DNA of 64,000 nucleotides from Streptococcus suis (GTDB lineage: Bacteria > Bacillota > Bacilli > Lactobacillales > Streptococcaceae), in assembly GCF_016775005.1 (NCBI RefSeq), contig NZ_JAEUXI010000004.1, positions 1-64,000 on the forward strand, read 5' to 3'. Each line of letters starts with the position of its first letter. The first letter of the stretch is position 1. The notes beneath the pieces were generated by a model, which ran no database searches, was not told the origin of the DNA, and saw only the letters and a list, made by a program, of their open reading frames with translations. The position numbers were made by a program, and so were the translations under genes. Shown here piece by piece: positions 16,041 to 23,965 of the stretch.

Positions 16041-17207
16041 ATGAATTATCTTGTAATTTCACCTTTTTATCCAGAAAATTTTCAACCATTCACCATTGAA
16101 TTGGCTAAAAAAGAAGGCGTTACGGTTCTAGGTATCGGGCAAGAACCATACGATCAATTGCCTGAAGAACTTCGTAATGCCTTAACAGAATACTTCCGTG
16201 TTGAAAATCTTGAAAACTTGGATGAAGTCAAGCGTGCAGCAGCCTTTCTTATTTACAAGCATGGTCCAATCGATCGAGTGGAATCACACAATGAGCACTG
16301 GTTGGAAAATGACGCCGCACTCCGTGAACAATTTAATATCTTTGGAGCTAAGCCAAAACACCTGAAGAAGACAAAGTTCAAGTCTGAGATGAAAAAATAT
16401 TTCAAAAAAGCAGGTGTTCCTGTTGTGCCAGGTATGGTTGTCAAATCGGAGAAAGACATTGATAAGGCTGTTAAGACAATTGGCTTTCCAATGATTGCCA
16501 AGCCTGACAATGGTGTTGGAGCATCAGGTACCTTTAAATTGACCAAAAAAGCTGATTTGGAGACCTTTAAAGAGGCTTGGGATGGACAAACAGCCTATTT
16601 CTTTGAGAAATTTGTCAACTCAAGCATTATCACAACCTACGACGGATTGGTGGACAGCAAGGGAAATGTTGTTTTCGAAACAGGTTTGACCTATGTTCAT
16701 ACTCCTCTGGAACTGATGTTGTCTAGAAAGGACAATGCTTACTTCATCGAAAAAGAACTAGATCCAAAATTAGTAAAATATGGTCGCGCGATTATCAAAG
16801 CCTTCGGTATGAAAGAGCGCTTCTTCCACATCGAATTCTTCAAGAACGGTAAAGATTATATCGCGATTGAATACAACAATCGTATGGCAGGTGGCTTCAC
16901 TGTAGAAGCTTACAACTATGCGCATTCTATCGACCTTTTCCGTGATTATGCCAATGTAGTGACAGGTGGAACAGTTGAAGAGCGTAGATTTGAACCTCAA
17001 TACTGCTTAGTAGCAACTCGCCGAGATACGACCGAATATGTTCATTCAGCAGATGACATTCATCAACGATTTGCTGGCAAGATTAAAACCGTCAAACGCA
17101 TGCCAGATGCCTTTGCAGAGCTGCAAGGAAATGATGCTTATCTACTTGTGACGGAAAGCAAGGAAGAATTAGACGATATGATTGCCTTTATTGGTAAAAC
17201 AAAATAG
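16041..17207 (+). CDS. ATP-grasp carboxylate-amine ligase
   Basis: A 388-aa protein of the ATP-grasp family, which joins a carboxylate to an amine or thiol through an acyl phosphate. The pre-ATP-grasp domain starts MNYLVISPFYPENFQPF. KKYFKKAGVPVVPGMVV and GFPMIAKPDNGVGASGTFKL are the ATP-binding lid, FFHIEFFKNGKDYIAIEYNN is the metal-binding site, and NRMAGGF follows. I start it at 16041 and not at the TTG of 16035, because AAGGAG at 16027-16032 is well spaced only for the ATG. Partner substrates are unknown. The two esterases upstream suggest that ligation and de-esterification act on one metabolite. Confidence 0.87.
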   Translation: MNYLVISPFYPENFQPFTIELAKKEGVTVLGIGQEPYDQLPEELRNALTEYFRVENLENLDEVKRAAAFLIYKHGPIDRVESHNEHWLENDAALREQFNIFGAKPKHLKKTKFKSEMKKYFKKAGVPVVPGMVVKSEKDIDKAVKTIGFPMIAKPDNGVGASGTFKLTKKADLETFKEAWDGQTAYFFEKFVNSSIITTYDGLVDSKGNVVFETGLTYVHTPLELMLSRKDNAYFIEKELDPKLVKYGRAIIKAFGMKERFFHIEFFKNGKDYIAIEYNNRMAGGFTVEAYNYAHSIDLFRDYANVVTGGTVEERRFEPQYCLVATRRDTTEYVHSADDIHQRFAGKIKTVKRMPDAFAELQGNDAYLLVTESKEELDDMIAFIGKTK

Positions 17208-17218
17208 ACTAGATTAGA

Positions 17219-17244
17219 AGACGCCAGAAATGGTGTCTTTTTTT
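17219..17244 (+). terminator. Terminator of the esterase/ATP-grasp operon
   Basis: AGACGCCA (17219-17226), a GAAA tetraloop, TGGTGTCT (17231-17238), then a seven-T run. Confidence 0.88.
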
Positions 17245-17250
17245 CTTTCC

Positions 17251-17314
17251 TTACAAAGCTGTAAGTTTTTTAATCAGAACTGTAAGAGAGCGCAGGTGGA
17301 ATATTTCCTATAAT
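17251..17314 (+). promoter_or_regulatory. BceR-box-like operator and promoter of the Bce module
   Basis: TTACAAAGCTGTAA (17251-17264) is a perfect TTACA-N4-TGTAA repeat, the pattern reported for BceR-type response regulators. A second half site, TGTAAG, lies at 17281. The -10 is a perfect TATAAT (17309-17314), but no -35 is seen at the right distance, which fits activation by a bound regulator. A likely activator is encoded downstream at 20716. Confidence 0.65.
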
Positions 17315-17346
17315 AGACTCATAAGAAATAGAAAGAAGGAAATAAC

Positions 17347-17487
17347 ATGTCATTCAAATTTTTACAAGCAAAGAGAATCGAAGAAAAGGTATTCTCAGAA
17401 AAAGAGAAAGCTGAACTCATGGAACAAGCCTTGTTCTTAGAAGAGCTCGCCCATGATTTGCAAAGTATAAGATTTATGGCATACTAG
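17347..17487 (+). CDS. 46-aa peptide, first gene of the Bce module
   Basis: MSFKFLQAKRIEEKVFSEKE followed by KAELMEQALFLEELAHDLQ and a short tail, 46 residues in all. An AGAAGGA ribosome-binding site is well placed before the ATG. The sequence is highly charged and probably helical, with no signal peptide, membrane segment or leader-peptide motif. It is preceded by the module's promoter and followed 12 bases later by the lipoprotein gene. I do not recognise it. It may be a small regulator or accessory protein of the transporter. Confidence 0.6.
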   Translation: MSFKFLQAKRIEEKVFSEKEKAELMEQALFLEELAHDLQSIRFMAY

Positions 17488-17499
17488 AGGGAAGAAACT

Positions 17500-17889
17500 A
17501 TGAAACAGAAAGTATTTGGCATGCTGGCTTTTGGCAGTATAATGCTAACCGCTTGTTCTTCCTCTTCAGCAGGCCTTAGCTTTGACGAGAGTTATCAAAC
17601 CTTTCATTACAAGGGAAAAGACTATGCCGTTAGCAAACAGGAAGTTGCCGAAGATAGTGTTCAAGGAACAGAAGTTCAGTTTATGGAATGGCCTGTTGTC
17701 AAAGAAGAAGGGGCAGTGAAAAAGACAGTATCCTTGAATAATCTCTATATAACCACTAGCAATGACTGGGCCATCGGTGTCCAGGATGGTTATTATAAGG
17801 TGGTTTTAGAAGATAATATTGCTGAATCAGACCGAATCGACTATCAAGCATTACTTGATGCAGTTGATTTATCCAAAGAAAACAATTAG
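17500..17889 (+). CDS. Lipoprotein, NisI/SpaI-like immunity type
   Basis: A 129-aa lipoprotein with signal peptide MKQKVFGMLAFGSIMLTAC and lipobox LTAC, so Cys19 is the lipidated residue. The mature part (FHYKGKDYAVSKQEVAED, SLNNLYITTSNDWAIGVQDG, YYKVVLEDN) resembles the repeated unit of NisI/SpaI lantibiotic-immunity lipoproteins by eye; the match is moderate. It would sit on the outer face of the membrane and intercept peptide antibiotics. It lies 8 bp before the BceA-like gene in the same operon, which supports a defence role. Confidence 0.72.
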   Translation: MKQKVFGMLAFGSIMLTACSSSSAGLSFDESYQTFHYKGKDYAVSKQEVAEDSVQGTEVQFMEWPVVKEEGAVKKTVSLNNLYITTSNDWAIGVQDGYYKVVLEDNIAESDRIDYQALLDAVDLSKENN

Positions 17890-17897
17890 GAGTTTGT

Positions 17898-18650
17898 ATG
17901 TTATTAGAAATCAATCATTTAGAAAAAGTTTACCGCACGCGCTTTTCAAAAGAGGAAACTCGTGCCTTGCAAGATGTGGATTTTAAGGTAGAGGAAGGCG
18001 AGTTTATCGCCATCATGGGTGAAAGTGGTTCTGGTAAGACGACTTTGCTCAATATTCTAGCAACCCTGGACAAGCCGACGAGGGGTTCTGTTATTTTAAA
18101 CAATCAGGATATTACGAAAATCAAGGAAAGCAAGTTGGCAGATTTCCGTTTGCGTAACCTAGGTTTTGTCTTCCAAGATTTTAATCTCTTGGACACCTTG
18201 TCCATCCAAGACAATATCTTTTTACCTCTGGTATTGGCCCGTACCAGCCATGAGGAAATGGAAAAACGGTTGAAAGTTTTGGCACCAAAACTGCGGATTC
18301 AGGATTTGCTGAAAAAACGTCCTTTTGAACTATCTGGTGGACAAAAGCAGCGCGTGGCCATTGCCCGTAGTTTGATTACTCAGCCACAGATTGTCCTAGC
18401 GGATGAGCCGACGGCTGCCCTAGATTACCGCAATTCGGAAGACTTGCTGAATTTGTTTGAGGACATCAACTTAGATGGACAAACCATTCTCATGGTAACC
18501 CACTCAGCCAACGCAGCCAGCCATGCCAAACGGGTTCTTTTTATCAAGGACGGTCGGATTTTCCACCAATTGTACAAGGCAGGTAAGAGCAATCAAGACT
18601 TTGCCAAGGAAATTTCGCTCAATATGTCTGCACTTTTAGGGGGTGAGTAG
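17898..18650 (+). CDS. BceA-like ABC transporter ATPase
   Basis: A 250-aa ATPase of the peptide-antibiotic detoxification class. Walker A is GESGSGKTT, the Q-loop is FVFQDFNLLD, the signature is LSGGQKQRVAIARSL, Walker B is IVLADEPTAALD, and MVTHSANAASHA is the H-loop. VYRTRFSKEETRALQDVDF near the start is typical of BceA/MacB-like ATPases paired with FtsX-type permeases. The permease gene starts immediately after its stop codon. Confidence 0.93.
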   Translation: MLLEINHLEKVYRTRFSKEETRALQDVDFKVEEGEFIAIMGESGSGKTTLLNILATLDKPTRGSVILNNQDITKIKESKLADFRLRNLGFVFQDFNLLDTLSIQDNIFLPLVLARTSHEEMEKRLKVLAPKLRIQDLLKKRPFELSGGQKQRVAIARSLITQPQIVLADEPTAALDYRNSEDLLNLFEDINLDGQTILMVTHSANAASHAKRVLFIKDGRIFHQLYKAGKSNQDFAKEISLNMSALLGGE

Positions 18651-20621
18651 ATGTTTTACCTCAAACTTGCTGGACAAAATATCCGAAAATCTATGGGTGT
18701 GTTTGCTCCCTTTGTTTTAGCCAGTCTGGTCCTCTTTACCTTGATTTGTTCTATGTTCTTGCTTATGCTGAGTCCAGTCATGAAAACCATGGGAACAGGT
18801 GCCGTGTCTATCGGGCTGGGTGTCGTTGTATTGACCATTTTCTCGCTGATTATGGAAATATATAGCTTTAATTTCCTCATGCAACAACGGACTAGAGAGT
18901 TCGGTCTCTACAATATGCTGGGGATGAACAAGAAGAAGGTGGCCTTGGTTGCCAGTATTGAATTGTTTTTCATCTTCCTCTTGGTTATTGTGCTAGGTTC
19001 TGCATTAGCAGGTGTATTTTCAAATGTTCTCTACTTGATTTTTGTGAATTTGACCAATTATAGTGACTTACACTTTAGTATTTCACCTCTGGCATTTGTC
19101 CTCACGGCCTTGCTCTTTGCAGGCATCTTCTTCATCTTGGAATTGCTGGCTATTCGGACTATTGGCAAGACCAGTCCGCTGATTTTATTCCGAGCTAGTG
19201 AAAAAGGTGAGAAGGAGCCACGTGGGAATCTCCTCTTGGCTGCTCTCGGTGTCCTTAGCCTAGGTGTTGGATACTACCTGTCAGTTTCTTCTCAATCGGC
19301 AGGTCTGGCTGTTATTTATCGTTTCTTTATCGCTGTACTCTTTGTCATTGCGGGGACCTATCTGTTCTACATTAGCTTTATGACTTGGTATTTGAAGGCT
19401 CGGCGGAAAAACAAACGCTATTTCTACACGCCAGAGCATTTTATTACTACATCGCAGATGATTTTTCGGATGAAGCAACACGCAACGGGTTTGGCTAATA
19501 TCACACTACTTGCGGTCATGGCCTTTGTGACCATTGCGACAACGACATCCCTCTATACAGGTATGGCAAATATGACCAGTGGACTTTATCCAAAGGAAAC
19601 ATCCATTACCTATCCTGTTGCGGATAGGAGTCAGGGTGAAATGGCCTTCCAGCAATCGGTGCTCAGCCATTTTCCGGAAAAAGCGGAAGATAGCCTGACC
19701 TATATGACCTACCAAGCTGGTCTGGTCTATGATGGTGGGAGTGAGATTGTCATCAATCCAGAAACTATTGCCAATCCAGACTTTAGCAAGATGGCCGTTA
19801 CCTACTTCATCAGCCAAGATGATTTCAGGAAGTTGGGCAATGACTTGCCAGAGCTGGCTGCCAATCAAGTTGCCTTTATGCGTCCGAGTGAAATGCCGTC
19901 GTTAGAGAAAGTCACTTTGGGAGATAGTACTTTCGAGAATGTAGGCAATCTTGATACAGCTATTTTCCCTGATATTACTAATACGCTCAATGCTGCTGTT
20001 ATGGTGGTTAGTGATGATAGTGTTCTTGAAACCATTCGCAGTTACTATGAAGCAAATAATCCACAAGGTTATCAAGTCAGCATGGATTACCGTGTCTTTA
20101 CCGACTTGACCAATGAGGAAGTTGCCTCTCTTGGAGAGCAGTCTGGGGATATCTATCATATTCTGGATGAAAATGGGGAATATCTTGGAAATGTTATGCA
20201 AAAAACAGACTTTAATAATATGCTCATGGGCTTCACAGGTGGGTTCCTCTTTACAGGCTTCTTGTTGGGTATTAGTTTCTTGCTAGGTGCTGCCTTGATT
20301 ATCTACTATAAGCAGTATTCAGAAGGTCATGGGGACAAGAAATCCTACAAGATTTTACAGGAAGTGGGTATGAGCCAGCAGGCTGTCAAGAAAACTATCA
20401 ACTCTCAAACGCTTTTGGTCTTCTTCATGCCACTGGCTATGGCGACCCTGCACTTTGTCGTCGCCCTGGTCATGCTCAAACAAATGTTGATGATGTTCGG
20501 TGTGGTTTCTTCCAGCATGATTTACACGGTTAGTGGTATTACATTGCTTGCAGTTGCCTTGATCTACTTTGTCATCTACAAGTGGACCAGTCGAACCTAT
20601 TATCGTATTATTGAACGATAG
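18651..20621 (+). CDS. BceB-like ABC transporter permease
   Basis: A 656-aa FtsX/BceB permease. An N-terminal helix (about 17-45) is followed by helices near 55-75, 105-135, 145-170, 195-210, 220-245 and 285-305. A large hydrophilic extracellular domain (about 310-530) comes before the last three helices. NMLGMNKKKVALVASIELFF is a typical cytoplasmic coupling segment. BceB permeases work with BceA to free lipid-II-cycle targets from peptide antibiotics and to signal to an intramembrane histidine kinase. It starts directly after the ATPase stop, with the ribosome-binding site inside the ATPase end. The specific antibiotic is unknown. Confidence 0.9.
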   Translation: MFYLKLAGQNIRKSMGVFAPFVLASLVLFTLICSMFLLMLSPVMKTMGTGAVSIGLGVVVLTIFSLIMEIYSFNFLMQQRTREFGLYNMLGMNKKKVALVASIELFFIFLLVIVLGSALAGVFSNVLYLIFVNLTNYSDLHFSISPLAFVLTALLFAGIFFILELLAIRTIGKTSPLILFRASEKGEKEPRGNLLLAALGVLSLGVGYYLSVSSQSAGLAVIYRFFIAVLFVIAGTYLFYISFMTWYLKARRKNKRYFYTPEHFITTSQMIFRMKQHATGLANITLLAVMAFVTIATTTSLYTGMANMTSGLYPKETSITYPVADRSQGEMAFQQSVLSHFPEKAEDSLTYMTYQAGLVYDGGSEIVINPETIANPDFSKMAVTYFISQDDFRKLGNDLPELAANQVAFMRPSEMPSLEKVTLGDSTFENVGNLDTAIFPDITNTLNAAVMVVSDDSVLETIRSYYEANNPQGYQVSMDYRVFTDLTNEEVASLGEQSGDIYHILDENGEYLGNVMQKTDFNNMLMGFTGGFLFTGFLLGISFLLGAALIIYYKQYSEGHGDKKSYKILQEVGMSQQAVKKTINSQTLLVFFMPLAMATLHFVVALVMLKQMLMMFGVVSSSMIYTVSGITLLAVALIYFVIYKWTSRTYYRIIER

Positions 20622-20622
20622 C

Positions 20623-20655
20623 AGAAGTCTCGCTTATGCGGGATTTCTTGCTTTT
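20623..20655 (+). terminator. Terminator between transporter and two-component genes
   Basis: An 11-bp stem (20623-20633 with 20638-20648, two G-T pairs) around a TTAT loop, followed by TGC and five T's. It separates the transporter genes from the response regulator, which has its own promoter. Confidence 0.7.
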
Positions 20656-20680
20656 TATAACTGCATCAGTAAGGGCAATT

Positions 20681-20716
20681 AGGACAAGTAATGATGTATT
20701 TGGTACAATATTAGTA
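20681..20716 (+). promoter_or_regulatory. Promoter predicted to give a leaderless bceR-like mRNA
   Basis: TACAAT (20704-20709) is preceded by TGG (TGn extended -10). AGGACA (20681-20686) lies 17 bp upstream as a partial -35. The start codon begins at 20716, where transcription should begin, and no Shine-Dalgarno sequence lies between. Confidence 0.55.
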
Positions 20717-21381
20717 TGAAAAAAGAGAAGATTTACATTGTTGAAGATGATGAGATGATTGTCCAGCTCTTGAAACAGCATTTGGGAAAATCTTATCAGG
20801 TAGAAAGTGTGCAGAATTTCCGAGCTGTCAGTCAGGAAGTGGCGGAACTCAAACCAGACTTGGTGCTGATGGACATTAGCTTACCCTATTACAACGGTTT
20901 TTACTGGACGACGGAAATCCGTAAAACCATGACTATGCCAATTATTTTTATCTCCTCTAGCGATGATGAGATGAATGCGGTCATGGCTATGAACATGGGA
21001 GGCGATGATTTTGTTTCCAAGCCTTTTTCACTAGGGATTTTGGATGCCAAAATCGGTGCCTTCCTGCGTCGAGTCAATCAATTCAGCAAAACAACTGACT
21101 TGTCTATTGACCAATTCCAGCTTAGTTTGGATGGGCGTTTTTCACGCGAATCGGAACAGGTTCAATTGTCTCCTACAGAAACCAAGATTTTATCCACCTT
21201 ACTAGAAAGACAAGGGCAGATTGTCAGCAAGGAAGAACTCTTGGAAAAACTCTGGGAAAATGAAGAATTTATTGACCAGAATACCCTCAATGTCAACATG
21301 ACTCGTCTGCGTAAGAAGGTGAGTGAAGTGGGATTTGACCGTATTCATACTGTTCGTGGCGTGGGGTACCTGGTCAAATGA
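20716..21381 (+). CDS. BceR-like response regulator (OmpR family)
   Basis: A 221-aa two-domain regulator. The receiver domain has the acidic pocket VEDDE, the phospho-acceptor Asp in LVLMDISLPYYNG, the switch Ser/Thr (FISSSDDEMN) and Lys in FVSKPFSLG. The C-terminal winged helix includes LSPTETKILSTLLERQGQIV and the recognition region NTLNVNMTRLRKKV, as in BceR and GraR. It overlaps the kinase gene by 4 bp (ATGA). It should activate the module at 17.3 kb through the TTACA-N4-TGTAA site. Its own mRNA appears leaderless. Confidence 0.92.
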   Translation: MKKEKIYIVEDDEMIVQLLKQHLGKSYQVESVQNFRAVSQEVAELKPDLVLMDISLPYYNGFYWTTEIRKTMTMPIIFISSSDDEMNAVMAMNMGGDDFVSKPFSLGILDAKIGAFLRRVNQFSKTTDLSIDQFQLSLDGRFSRESEQVQLSPTETKILSTLLERQGQIVSKEELLEKLWENEEFIDQNTLNVNMTRLRKKVSEVGFDRIHTVRGVGYLVK

Positions 21382-22319
21382 TAGCAAAATTTATCCGAGA
21401 ATACCGTAGTTTTTACTTCACCTATCTGGTCTTGGCTGGTAGTTTTATCTTGCTCTTTTTACTTTACAAACTGCCCTCCGAATTTCTGCAAAACGCTCTG
21501 CTATTGTCCCTAACCCTCTTGATCCTACTGACTGCAGGGCTTTTCTGGAAGTTTCGCAACCGCATGAGAGCCTTGGAAGACTACGTCCATGAAGAAGCTC
21601 TGCCCCTGCTTAATAAGCCTGTGGACCTTGCCTATCTCAACTTGATTGAAGCGGATAAGGAGGCGACGCGGGAGCAGCTCTTGGATTATAAGTCGCGGGA
21701 AGAGGACCTGCAAGCCATGGTCAAGCTGTGGTCCCATCAGATGAAAGTGCCTTTGGCTGCCCTGTCTTTGATGAGCCAGACTGATAATCTCAACCAGCAG
21801 GATGTCAATCACCAGCTCTTACGCTTGGACAATTATATGGCAAATCTACTCAATTACCTCAAACTAACCAACCATGCCAGCGATTTTCGTTTTGAGCAGG
21901 TGGAAGTGAGAGAAGTGGTGGTCGATTTGGTCAAAAAATACCGCAATCAGTTCTTGCAAAAAGACATTTCAGTGACTATCGATGGAAATTGGCTACTGAA
22001 AACCGACAGAAAGTGGCTCAGTTTTGCCCTATCACAGATCATAGACAACGCCCTCAAGTACAATAAGACTGGTGGTAAGGTGGCCATTGAATTGAATGGG
22101 GGAATTTCCATTTCCGATACGGGAATTGGGATTCTGGCAGAAGACCTTCCACGCCTATTTGATGAGGGATTTACAGGTTTTAATGGCCGTGAACACCAAA
22201 AAGCGACAGGTTTTGGGCTCTATCTGACCAAGCGGGTCTTGAATCAGTTGGAACTAGCTATTTCCGTGGAAAGTCAACTGGAAGTTGGTACAACTGTAAG
22301 CATCACTAAAGTACAGTAA
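21378..22319 (+). CDS. BceS-like intramembrane-sensing histidine kinase
   Basis: A 313-aa kinase with only two N-terminal membrane helices (about 12-30 and 36-54) and almost no extracellular loop. This is the hallmark of kinases that sense through a BceAB-type transporter. The phospho-acceptor region is MVKLWSHQMKVPLAALSLM (His in WSHQMKVP), the N-box is ALSQIIDNALKYN, and the ATP lid has SDTGIGI and ATGFGLYLTKRV. It is translationally coupled to the response regulator. The signal would be flux through the adjacent transporter. Confidence 0.92.
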   Translation: MIAKFIREYRSFYFTYLVLAGSFILLFLLYKLPSEFLQNALLLSLTLLILLTAGLFWKFRNRMRALEDYVHEEALPLLNKPVDLAYLNLIEADKEATREQLLDYKSREEDLQAMVKLWSHQMKVPLAALSLMSQTDNLNQQDVNHQLLRLDNYMANLLNYLKLTNHASDFRFEQVEVREVVVDLVKKYRNQFLQKDISVTIDGNWLLKTDRKWLSFALSQIIDNALKYNKTGGKVAIELNGGISISDTGIGILAEDLPRLFDEGFTGFNGREHQKATGFGLYLTKRVLNQLELAISVESQLEVGTTVSITKVQ

Positions 22320-22338
22320 AAGCTGTGCTTTTTTCGTT

Positions 22339-22367
22339 TTGAAACCGCTTCGAAAATATGATATACT
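22339..22367 (+). promoter_or_regulatory. Promoter of the phosphohexomutase gene with a cre-like overlap
   Basis: TTGAAA (22339-22344), 17 bp and TATACT (22362-22367). The -35 and first part of the spacer read TTGAAACCGCTTCGA (22339-22353), one mismatch from the catabolite-responsive element WTGNAANCGNWNNCW. CcpA binding there would block the promoter. An AGGAGG ribosome-binding site follows. Confidence 0.55.
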
Positions 22368-22394
22368 AAATTCAGTTTGAATTAGGAGGTTACT

Positions 22395-23903
22395 ATGTCC
22401 CACCATCACGTCTTGCAAAATGGATCAGATATTCGTGGCATTGCTATCGCTACAGACGAATATGCTGTCAATCTCACTCCACAAGCCACCAAGGAAGTGG
22501 TTCGCGGACTTATTCATTGGCTAACTCAGAAGCCAGAACTGGCGCAGGCCTATCAAAAAGGGCAATTGACCATCGGTATCGGTCGAGATAGCCGCCTCAG
22601 CGGTCCAGACTTGGTTTCAGCCTTTACAGAAGAAGCCGTTCGTCTGGGGGTTCAGCTGATTGACTTTGGCATGGCCACTACGCCAGCTCTCTTCATGAGC
22701 ACCCAGTATCCTCAGTTCAAGTGCCACGCTGGCGTCATGATTACCGCTAGCCACCTGCCCTATTATTTCAACGGCATTAAGATTTTTTCGGAAAATGGCG
22801 GAGCGGAGCACGAAGATATTGACTTCATCCTCTCGCATAGTGAAGACTTGCCAGCTTCCTCCCTTGGAAGTGTCACCAGTGCTGACCTGATTACGCCTTA
22901 TGCCCAAGACTTGGTTGGTAAAATTCGTACCGCCTGTGGTGGACAAGAAAAACCACTGACAGGTCTTAATATCATCGTCGATGCTGGAAACGGTGCAGGC
23001 GGATTTTTTGCTGAGAAAGTTTTGGCAGAATTGGGAGCAGATACCACAGGCTCGCAATTCCTAGACCCAGACGGAACCTTCCCAAACCATGTTCCAAACC
23101 CAGACAACAAGGAAGCGATGGAAAGCATTCGTCAGGCCGTCTTGAAGCAAGGGGCAGATCTAGGCATTATCTTTGATACCGACGTTGACCGTGCCGCCCT
23201 GGTCACCAAGTCAGGAGAAATTCTCAACCGTAACAACCTGATTGCCGTTCTCAGCCAGATTGTCCTAGCTGAACATCCAGGAACCAGCATTGTGACCAAT
23301 TCCCCGACAACTGAACACCTGAAAGTCTTTATAGAAAGCCTGGGCGGCAAACAAATTCGCTATATTTCAGGCTACCGTAATGTCATCAACCGTGCTATTT
23401 TAGCCAACCAAGAGGGAATTGATTGCCAGTTGGCTATCGAAACTTCTGGACACGCTGCCTTTAAGGAAAATTACTTCCTTGATGACGGAACCTATGTGGC
23501 GGCTAAGATCCTCATGCTCTTACCAAAACTGCAAGTGGAAGGCAAGTCCTTGGACGACTTGATTGCCCAGCTTAAACAACCGCTGGAAACCCAAGAAGTG
23601 CGTTTCAAACTAGAAGCGGTAGACTATCGAGCACTGGGTGAACAGGTTATTGCTGACCTCCGCCAAACCAGTCTCGAAGGCTTTGCTTTTAACCCAGAGA
23701 ATGAAGAAGGAGTGCGGTTTGACCTGACTGAGCCTTATGGTGACGGCTGGCTCTTGCTCCGCATGAGCCTCCACGAGCCACTCTTGGTCTTGCAGGTGGA
23801 GAATGACCAGGCTGGCTATATTCCTGCTGTTCTGCGTACACTCTCAACATTTTTGGAACAGTACCCAGCAGTCAATCAGGACAAATTGAAAGCATTGCTA
23901 TGA
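22395..23903 (+). CDS. Phosphomannomutase/phosphoglucomutase family enzyme
   Basis: A 502-aa alpha-D-phosphohexomutase that interconverts hexose 1- and 6-phosphates. GSDIRGIAI opens the protein. The phosphoserine loop is MITASHLPYYFNG with the catalytic Ser, the metal loop is FDTDVDRAALV (DxDxDR-like), and IETSGHAAFKENYFLDDGTY is the sugar-binding loop. The C-terminal FNPENEEGVRFDL region covers the phosphate-binding domain. The Ser-loop lacks the usual -HNP-, which places it in the ManB-like group typed as phosphomannomutase/phosphoglucomutase in streptococci. It is a single-gene unit with a possible CcpA site. Confidence 0.87.
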   Translation: MSHHHVLQNGSDIRGIAIATDEYAVNLTPQATKEVVRGLIHWLTQKPELAQAYQKGQLTIGIGRDSRLSGPDLVSAFTEEAVRLGVQLIDFGMATTPALFMSTQYPQFKCHAGVMITASHLPYYFNGIKIFSENGGAEHEDIDFILSHSEDLPASSLGSVTSADLITPYAQDLVGKIRTACGGQEKPLTGLNIIVDAGNGAGGFFAEKVLAELGADTTGSQFLDPDGTFPNHVPNPDNKEAMESIRQAVLKQGADLGIIFDTDVDRAALVTKSGEILNRNNLIAVLSQIVLAEHPGTSIVTNSPTTEHLKVFIESLGGKQIRYISGYRNVINRAILANQEGIDCQLAIETSGHAAFKENYFLDDGTYVAAKILMLLPKLQVEGKSLDDLIAQLKQPLETQEVRFKLEAVDYRALGEQVIADLRQTSLEGFAFNPENEEGVRFDLTEPYGDGWLLLRMSLHEPLLVLQVENDQAGYIPAVLRTLSTFLEQYPAVNQDKLKALL

Positions 23904-23908
23904 TTGAA

Positions 23909-23938
23909 AACACGAGTAAGCTCAAACTTACTCGTGTT
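23909..23938. terminator. Convergent terminator between the mutase gene and xerS
   Basis: AACACGAGTAAG (23909-23920), a 6-base loop and CTTACTCGTGTT (23927-23938) form a perfect 12-bp stem. ATTTTA follows on the right and T-rich sequence on the other strand. It lies where the + and - strand gene blocks meet. Confidence 0.8.
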
Positions 23939-23965
23939 ATTTTACATAATTTGTTTTACGTAACA

